Shown here: positions 56,734 through 61,288 of the stretch, piece by piece
How positions within the stretch are numbered: position 1 is the stretch's first letter
Layout: every line of letters begins with the position of its first letter
Assembly (NCBI RefSeq): GCF_900109145.1
Contig: NZ_FNYY01000025.1
Coordinates: forward strand, 1-61,288
DNA from: Marinovum algicola
GTDB taxonomy: Bacteria; Pseudomonadota; Alphaproteobacteria; Rhodobacterales; Rhodobacteraceae
Length of the DNA: 61,288 nucleotides
Direction: 5' to 3'
Program-made: the position numbers and the translations under genes
The notes under the pieces: model-generated
What the model was told of the DNA's origin: nothing
Databases searched by the model: none
What the model saw: the letters and a program-made list of their open reading frames with translations, nothing else

Positions 56734-58431
56734 TCAGACGCCGGTCACGGCGACGCTGGTATTCGGATCAAGCCGGACAGTTCCCAGCTTGGAGATATGG
56801 GCCTCGACCACATCCCAGATCGGCGGGCCTTCGGTGCCTTCGTTCACAGAGGCCCAGCCGGCGACAACGTAGTTGCGCGCCGGGTCGATGGCCTCGCCGG
56901 TCGAAAGCAGCGTCATCTCGGAGATGCGCTCGCCCTGCGGTTTCGAAATGTCGATCCGGTAGCCCATGCCGCCAACGCGCACCATATCGCCGCCCTGCTG
57001 GTAATAGGGATCCGGGTTGAAGATGTTGTCGGCCACGTCCTCGAGCACGATTTTCAGGAATTCGCCCGTCATTTCGGTGCGGTAGGCGTTGGGATAGGTC
57101 ATCGAGGTGACGTTCCAGATATCCTCGCGGGTGATCTTCTGGCCGGGGATCAGCGACGGCCCCCAGCGCACGCCCGGAGACAGCGCAATCTCGGCGTCGC
57201 GTTCCGACAGCAGCGCATCGCAGATCAGGTCGTCCCACGACCCGTTGAAATTGCCGCGGCGGTAAAGCAGGCTCTCGCTCTCGCCGATCACCTCTTGCAG
57301 CTCCGCCTCATAAGGCGCGCGCTCTGCGTCGATGACGGCGGCAACCTCCTTGTCGGGGGTGATCACGTCGGAAAAGATCGGGATCAGCTTGTGCCGAAAG
57401 CCCATCATCCGCCCATTCCGTACATCGAGATCCACGCGCGAGACGAACTTGCCGTTGGACCCGCTCGCCACGATGATCGTGTCGCCCACCAGCACCGGCT
57501 CGGGCAGCGCGTCATGGGTGTGGCCCGAGAGGATCACGTCGATGCCGGTGACGATGCCGGCCATCTTCTTGTCGACGTCGAACCCGTTGTGCGACAGGCA
57601 AACCACCAGCTCGGCGCCCTGCGCGCGCACCTCGTCGACCATTTCCTGCATGTTCTCGTCGCGGATGCCAAAGGCGTATTCCGGGAACATCCAGCCGGGG
57701 TTGGCGATCGGCATATAGGGGAAGGCCTGGCCGATGACGGCGATCTTGACGCCGCCGCGTTCAAAGAACTCGTAGGGCGGAAACAACTCGGCCGGCTCGT
57801 CCCATTCGGCGTCAAAGATGTTCTGCCCCAAGGCGGCGAAGGGCAGGCCCTCGACGATCTCGGCCACCCGGTCGGAGCCGAGGGTGAACTCCCAATGGAA
57901 GGTCATCGCATCCGGTTTCAGCGCATTCATCACGTTGACCATGTCCTGGCCCTGGGTGTGATAGCAGGTGTAGCTGCCGTGCCAGGTGTCACCGCCATCG
58001 AGCAGGAGCGCATCGGGCCGCGCGGCGCGGATCGCATTGATCACCGTGGCCACCCGGTCGAGCCCGCCAACCCGGCCATAGGCCTGCGCCAAGGCCGAGA
58101 AATCGCCCGAGGACAGCGCGTAATGCGCGGGCGAGCCGTCGTCGATGCCGTAGAGCCGGCGGAAATCGGCGCCGGTCACATGCGGCACCGCGCCCTTGTT
58201 GTCGCCGACGCCGATATTGATCGACGGCTCGCGAAAATAGATCGGCTTCATCTGGGCGTGGATGTCGGTGACATGGATCAGCGAGACATTGCCGAAGGTG
58301 TCGAACTCCAGAAGCTGGTCCTGGGTCAGCGCCTGCTGCGCGGCCAGGCGCGACCAGGTGCCGAAACCGGAGGCGCCAAGCATGGCCGAGGCGGCCATCG
58401 AGACCTGAAGGAAATCGCGGCGGGAGATCAT
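56734..58431 (-). CDS. soxB: SoxB, thiosulfohydrolase
   Basis: This 565-aa periplasmic dimanganese enzyme of the 5'-nucleotidase type hydrolyses sulfate from SoxY-bound cysteine S-thiosulfonate. It has a Tat signal (MISRRDFLQVSMAASAMLGA) and metal motifs VTDIHAQMKP, LLDGGDTWHGSYT, CLSHNGFDVDKK and LSGHTHDALPEP. AAGGAGCC precedes the ATG. It heads a second sox transcript (soxBCDEF), as a terminator follows soxA and a palindrome lies 42 nt before the soxB start. Confidence 0.96.
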   Translation of the reverse strand: MISRRDFLQVSMAASAMLGASGFGTWSRLAAQQALTQDQLLEFDTFGNVSLIHVTDIHAQMKPIYFREPSINIGVGDNKGAVPHVTGADFRRLYGIDDGSPAHYALSSGDFSALAQAYGRVGGLDRVATVINAIRAARPDALLLDGGDTWHGSYTCYHTQGQDMVNVMNALKPDAMTFHWEFTLGSDRVAEIVEGLPFAALGQNIFDAEWDEPAELFPPYEFFERGGVKIAVIGQAFPYMPIANPGWMFPEYAFGIRDENMQEMVDEVRAQGAELVVCLSHNGFDVDKKMAGIVTGIDVILSGHTHDALPEPVLVGDTIIVASGSNGKFVSRVDLDVRNGRMMGFRHKLIPIFSDVITPDKEVAAVIDAERAPYEAELQEVIGESESLLYRRGNFNGSWDDLICDALLSERDAEIALSPGVRWGPSLIPGQKITREDIWNVTSMTYPNAYRTEMTGEFLKIVLEDVADNIFNPDPYYQQGGDMVRVGGMGYRIDISKPQGERISEMTLLSTGEAIDPARNYVVAGWASVNEGTEGPPIWDVVEAHISKLGTVRLDPNTSVAVTGV

Positions 58432-58473
58432 CGGAGGCTCCTTGTATCACACAGGGCTTTTCTCACACACGGC

Positions 58474-58493
58474 TTCACATGCGCATATGTGAA
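58474..58493 (-). promoter_or_regulatory. Operator palindrome before soxB
   Basis: TTCACATGCGCATATGTGAA has 7-bp arms around GCGCAT. Its minus-strand core ATATGCGCATGTGA matches the site before the MBL genes at 12 of 14 positions. A TTGACT hexamer (58495-58500, minus strand) abuts it. A dimeric regulator such as SoxR (ArsR family) is the likely binder; the gene is not in the window. Confidence 0.65.
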
Positions 58494-58511
58494 TAAGTCA
58501 AGAACAGAAAA

Positions 58512-58538
58512 CCCCGCGCCAGAGAAACCGGCGCGGGG
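58512..58538 (-). terminator. Intrinsic terminator behind soxA
   Basis: CCCCGCGCC (58512-58520) and GGCGCGGGG (58530-58538) form a 9-bp stem. On the minus strand it is followed by TTTT. It lies seven bases after the soxA stop and separates soxXYZA from soxBCDEF. Confidence 0.8.
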
Positions 58539-58544
58539 CGTGGA

Positions 58545-59390
58545 TTACTGGCGAACCGCCGGTGTCTCGACCGAAAGGCCGTTGCCGCGCGAGGCGACAT
58601 AAAGCTCCAGTGCGCGGAACTCGTCGGAGCCCTCGGCAAAGGTCTCGGCGCGGGTGTCGCGGATACAGCCGCGGAAGCGGTTGTGCTTGGAGATTAGCTT
58701 GGCCTGTTTCAGACGATAGGTCGGAAAGCCGTTGATCTGGCCCTGGCTGAGGTGATCGGCGCGGATGTAGTTGCCGTTGTTGTCCTCATGGCAGGAGGCA
58801 CAGGACAGCTCGAGCTGGCCATAGCGGGTGTAATACATCTCCTTGCCCTGCTCCCAGTATTCCTGGGCCGGGCCGTCGATGGCCACGTTCATCGGCATGC
58901 CGCGCGACTGATGCGCGATTGCGGCGATCATGCCCTGCATCTCGGCGCCCGACCATTTCCACGGTTCGGCTTCCATGCGCTCGGTGCGGCAGGTGTTGAC
59001 CAGATCTTCCATCACCACCAGTTCGCCGGCCTCGTTGACCTTGGGCATTTCTGCGGTGAGCCCGGCAAAACTCTCGATGTCCTCGTGACAGGAGGCACAG
59101 CTCTTGCCGGCGGCGCCTTCGACCACCTCGAACTGATCCAGCGCCTGATCGACAAAGATCATGCCGGGGTTGTCGAAATCGTCGAGCTCAAGCGCCTGGG
59201 TCTCGTTGGTGCGGTAGTGCCAGCCCGAGATCACCTTGTCGCCCAGCGCACCGTCCAGATGGGCGGGGGCGTCGGCCTTGGAGACCATCTCGACGTCGCC
59301 GTTGATGACCAGCGCGTCATCGTCAGGACCGCCGGCAAAGGCCGGTGCCGCGGCCAACAATGCTGCGGCAGTGAGTGCGGTAAATTTCAT
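58545..59390 (-). CDS. soxA: SoxA, diheme cytochrome c of SoxXA
   Basis: This 281-aa subunit of SoxXA joins thiosulfate oxidatively to the SoxY cysteine. It has a signal peptide (MKFTALTAAALLAAAPAFA) and two heme sites, C98-ASC-H102 and C197-ASC-H201. The heme-ligating cysteine that carries the persulfide is probably C242 in RFRGCIRDTRAE. The two-heme form is like that of Paracoccus. GGGAGG precedes the ATG. Confidence 0.95.
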   Translation of the reverse strand: MKFTALTAAALLAAAPAFAGGPDDDALVINGDVEMVSKADAPAHLDGALGDKVISGWHYRTNETQALELDDFDNPGMIFVDQALDQFEVVEGAAGKSCASCHEDIESFAGLTAEMPKVNEAGELVVMEDLVNTCRTERMEAEPWKWSGAEMQGMIAAIAHQSRGMPMNVAIDGPAQEYWEQGKEMYYTRYGQLELSCASCHEDNNGNYIRADHLSQGQINGFPTYRLKQAKLISKHNRFRGCIRDTRAETFAEGSDEFRALELYVASRGNGLSVETPAVRQ

Positions 59391-59473
59391 ATCTTCCCTC
59401 CCTAAGCTGTCCTGCCCCGTTTTCGGGGTCAGATGGCGCGCCCGCCCCGGTCCATCCGGAGCAGGCAGGGGCC

Positions 59474-59803
59474 TCAGCCGACCGCGATTTCCTTGGCTTC
59501 CTCATAGACCGAGCCGTCATCGTCATACCAGGTGAACTTGAATTCACCCGATTCAGGCACCGTGGCCTGAAACTGAAAGTACGGGTTGGTCGAGATCGCC
59601 GGTTCCAGCGTGACATCGATCACGTTCTCGCCGTTGAAATCACAAGTGAACCGATTGATGATCGAGCGCGGGATGGTGTTGCCGTCCTTGTCCTTGCGCT
59701 GGCCGGATTCCATCGTGTGGCTGATCAGGGTCTTGATCGTGATCGCTTCGCCGGCCTGGGCCTTCTTGGGCACCTTGACGCGGGGTTTCACACCTTTTGC
59801 CAT
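59474..59803 (-). CDS. soxZ: SoxZ, sulfur-carrier scaffold subunit
   Basis: This 109-aa partner of SoxY has an immunoglobulin-like fold and no signal peptide; it is exported as a complex with SoxY. The start MAKGVKPRVKVPKKAQAGE and the segment ITIKTLISHTMESGQRKD are typical. AAGGAGA precedes the ATG. It is 15 nt behind soxY. Confidence 0.95.
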   Translation of the reverse strand: MAKGVKPRVKVPKKAQAGEAITIKTLISHTMESGQRKDKDGNTIPRSIINRFTCDFNGENVIDVTLEPAISTNPYFQFQATVPESGEFKFTWYDDDGSVYEEAKEIAVG

Positions 59804-59818
59804 TGTTCTGTCTCCTTG

Positions 59819-60238
59819 TTAGCCGCCGCAGCCGCCGATGGTGACCTTGACGGTCTTCGAGGCGCGGACAAAGCTGCCGTCGGCCATCTGTGCGACGGCA
59901 ATCACGTCCTGGGTTCCGGCAAGGCGAATCCGCGTGGCGGCCTCCTGCGCGGCGGCCAGCGGGCCGAAGTTGAACGTCGCGACCGGCGGCGCCGGGTTGC
60001 CGGCGGCAAAGACCGCGATGGCGGTGGCGCCGGGGGCCGAAACCTCGATCGGGACTGTGTTGCCGTTCTCGGCGATCTCGGGCGCGGTCAGCTCGAGCCC
60101 GCCCTCACCGGTTTCGGCTCCGCCGGTGAAATCATTGATAAGATCGTCCACCGACGCAAAGGCGCGGAACGGCAGGACGGTCAGAAGCGCGGCACCGGCA
60201 CCGAGAGCCAGCGTTTCGCGTCGCGTGAAATCCATCAT
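59819..60238 (-). CDS. soxY: SoxY, sulfur-compound carrier protein
   Basis: This 139-aa carrier holds intermediates on the Cys of its swinging C-terminal arm GGCGG (C137), which is intact. It has a Tat signal (MDFTRRETLALGAGAALLTV) that also exports SoxZ. There are two adjacent ATG codons; 60238 is chosen, 60235 is equally possible. AAGGAGA precedes them. Confidence 0.95.
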   Translation of the reverse strand: MMDFTRRETLALGAGAALLTVLPFRAFASVDDLINDFTGGAETGEGGLELTAPEIAENGNTVPIEVSAPGATAIAVFAAGNPAPPVATFNFGPLAAAQEAATRIRLAGTQDVIAVAQMADGSFVRASKTVKVTIGGCGG

Positions 60239-60266
60239 TTGTCTCCTTGTCTCGTCTGACGGGCGG

Positions 60267-60746
60267 TCACTCGTCTTTCAACGTCATCAGGAACGCCACC
60301 ACGTCTTCGATCTCCTGCGCCGTCAGCAGCGGCGGCAGCGGCTCTTCGCCCGCCTTGCCGGTAAAGCCGTTGCCGGGACGGATGAAACCGCTGGTCTTGT
60401 AGAATGCCGGCATCACCGTGCCGTCATAAGTCATCTTGGCATTGGCGACGATGCCGCGCAGCTCGGCCTCTTCCCAGCGCGAACCGACGCCATCGAGAAT
60501 CGGACCGACTTCGCCATGGAACGGCGCATCCTTGAGCTCGGTCACCGCGTGGCACGAGATGCAATTGCCCTTGGATTTGGTCTTCATGATCACCGCGCCG
60601 CTTTCCGGGTCGCCCGGTGCGCCCGACAGCGAAGTCGCAATGGCGCCGTAATCGTCGTAGGTCACATCCTGCGGGGCCACTTCTGCCGCGAGCGCGGCCT
60701 GCGCGCCCAGCGAGGCAACCGCCAGTGCTAGTGTCGTGAGCCTCAT
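60267..60746 (-). CDS. soxX: SoxX, monoheme cytochrome c of SoxXA
   Basis: This 159-aa periplasmic cytochrome accepts electrons from SoxA. It has a signal peptide (MRLTTLALAVASLGAQAALA) and one heme site, C62-ISC-H66, with a likely Met ligand in DGTVMPAFY. GGGAGGG precedes the ATG. It is the first intact gene of the leftward sox cluster; the fragment of soxW lies 118 nt upstream. Confidence 0.95.
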   Translation of the reverse strand: MRLTTLALAVASLGAQAALAAEVAPQDVTYDDYGAIATSLSGAPGDPESGAVIMKTKSKGNCISCHAVTELKDAPFHGEVGPILDGVGSRWEEAELRGIVANAKMTYDGTVMPAFYKTSGFIRPGNGFTGKAGEEPLPPLLTAQEIEDVVAFLMTLKDE

Positions 60747-60835
60747 ATTCCCTCCCTAAGTCGCTACCTTGTAATTTTTTGTATCAGGTTGCTTTGCGTA
60801 CCGTAGTCCACTGCGGCAGCCGGACGCAACAACAA

Positions 60836-60868
60836 ATTCATGAGTTTGAATTAGTTGATTTGAATCAA
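60836..60868 (-). promoter_or_regulatory. Two palindromes upstream of soxX
   Basis: ATTCA-TGAGTT-TGAAT (60836-60851) and TTGATT-TG-AATCAA (60855-60868) are adjacent inverted repeats, 90-122 nt before the soxX ATG; the second overlaps the soxW stop. They differ from the soxB-type operator and may bind another regulator or a second site of SoxR. Confidence 0.45.
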
Positions 60869-60972
60869 TCGGTGCTGCCATCGTCGCGTTCCTGGATCAT
60901 CCGCGCGTGGTATCGCTGAAAATCCTCGCCGTTATCAAGCAGATACCTCTTTTCCGCAACCCAAGTGAACCA
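60865..60972 (-). pseudogene. soxW: 3' fragment of soxW (thioredoxin), severed by IS200
   Basis: A leftward frame of 35 codons ends in TGA at 60865. It reads FTWVAEKRYL then DFQRYHARMIQERD, matching my memory of the C-terminal FTWV-EKRY---DFQ-YHAR region of SoxW, the periplasmic thioredoxin encoded directly before soxX in Paracoccus-type clusters. Upstream in the same frame comes the TAG of the IS200 transposase, so the gene is cut at about 60973. The rest of soxW is not in the window. SoxW is dispensable in Paracoccus, so loss could be tolerated. Confidence 0.6.
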
Positions 60973-60992
60973 CTACCGGCTGACGCCGGTAG
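60973..60992 (-). repeat. Right-end hairpin of the IS200 element
   Basis: CTACCGGC (60973-60980) and GCCGGTAG (60985-60992) form a perfect 8-bp stem around TGAC. It overlaps the last codons and the TAG stop of tnpA. IS200/IS605 elements carry such subterminal hairpins for TnpA recognition. Confidence 0.7.
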
Positions 60993-61288
60993 CATCATGT
61001 TTTCCATGTAGTTCGAGGTACTGAAGTATGATGTCGTCGGTCACGTTTCCCGAAGTGGTCGAGAAATACCCACGAGCCCAGAACCGGCGGCCCCAGTAGC
61101 GCTTTCGCAATTCGGGGAACTCCATCTGGACCCGGCGCGAAGAGCGACCCTTGATACGTTGCATGACCGTGGCGAGGGCCAGTTTCGGCGGCACACTGAT
61201 GAACATGTGGACATGGTCACGCGCCACGACGCCCTTGACGATGTGCACGTCGAGTTCTGCGCAGGTTTGGCGGATGATCTCGCGAAGA
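60973..61288 (-). mobile_element. tnpA: IS200-type Y1 transposase TnpA, partial at window edge
   Basis: Only the C-terminal part is in the window. The frame runs past 61288 (LREIIRQTCAELDVHIVKG). The HUH metal motif is VARDHVHMFISVPP and the nucleophilic Tyr is in DDIILQYLELHG. The motif YWGRRFWARGYFSTTSGNVT is typical of IS200/IS605 TnpA. The element moves as single-stranded DNA. Its stop codon forms part of a hairpin at its right end and abuts the soxW fragment. Confidence 0.9.

Noticed and set aside
1-61288. CRISPR array or prophage
   Set aside because: No regularly spaced direct repeats, cas genes, integrase or phage structural genes were seen in the window.

Overview
The window reads as part of the chromosome of a GC-rich alphaproteobacterium of the Rhodobacteraceae (Roseobacter group). 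The evidence is the gene orders mutT-argJ-ppiC facing secA and rimP-nusA-ylxR-infB, a bacterial ALDH16-type fused aldehyde dehydrogenase next to deoC, and a full soxXYZABCDEF set. No species can be named from sequence alone.

Layout. Positions 1-2790 are accessory DNA: an IS21 remnant truncated on both sides (istA and istB fragments), an unrecognised 262-aa gene and a 61-aa gene, bounded by tRNA-Leu(CAG). From 3017 to about 50000 the content is mostly core: a complex I-associated SDR protein; the rimP-nusA-ylxR-infB operon; mutT, argJ and ppiC; secA; an envelope protein pair (TM-anchored protein plus PstS/OmpA-like protein); deoC-ALDH16; a threonine catabolic operon (kbl-methyltransferase-tdh) under a cupin XRE regulator; a thiolase; pbpC with an alpha-2-macroglobulin gene; a soluble hybrid histidine kinase; yaaA, recQ and yggT; a thioesterase; an Atg22-like MFS transporter with mepA; a queuosine-precursor transporter; a compact 190-nt transcription unit with an 18-codon ORF; arfB; pncB and pncA; a YegD-like Hsp70; and trhO.

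From 50000 to the end is a sulfur-oxidation region. Two metallo-beta-lactamase-fold genes run rightward. A DUF302 gene and soxF, E, D, C, B, A, Z, Y, X run leftward, so the sox order of transcription is X-Y-Z-A | B-C-D-E-F-DUF302. Together they encode periplasmic thiosulfate oxidation to sulfate (SoxXA, SoxYZ, SoxB, SoxCD) plus a flavocytochrome c sulfide dehydrogenase (SoxEF). A terminator separates soxA from soxB. A near-identical palindrome lies in front of soxB and in front of the MBL pair, suggesting a shared regulator. An IS200-type element abuts a 35-codon fragment that looks like the 3' end of soxW, so the usual soxRSVW side is broken at the right edge.

The most interesting items are the soxW/IS200 junction, the shared sox palindrome, the SD/anti-SD transcription unit at 45004-45188, the terminator inside the rimP leader, a threonine dehydrogenase lacking all four structural-zinc cysteines, and a Sox-linked MBL protein lacking the HxHxDH motif. 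No CRISPR array or prophage was seen.
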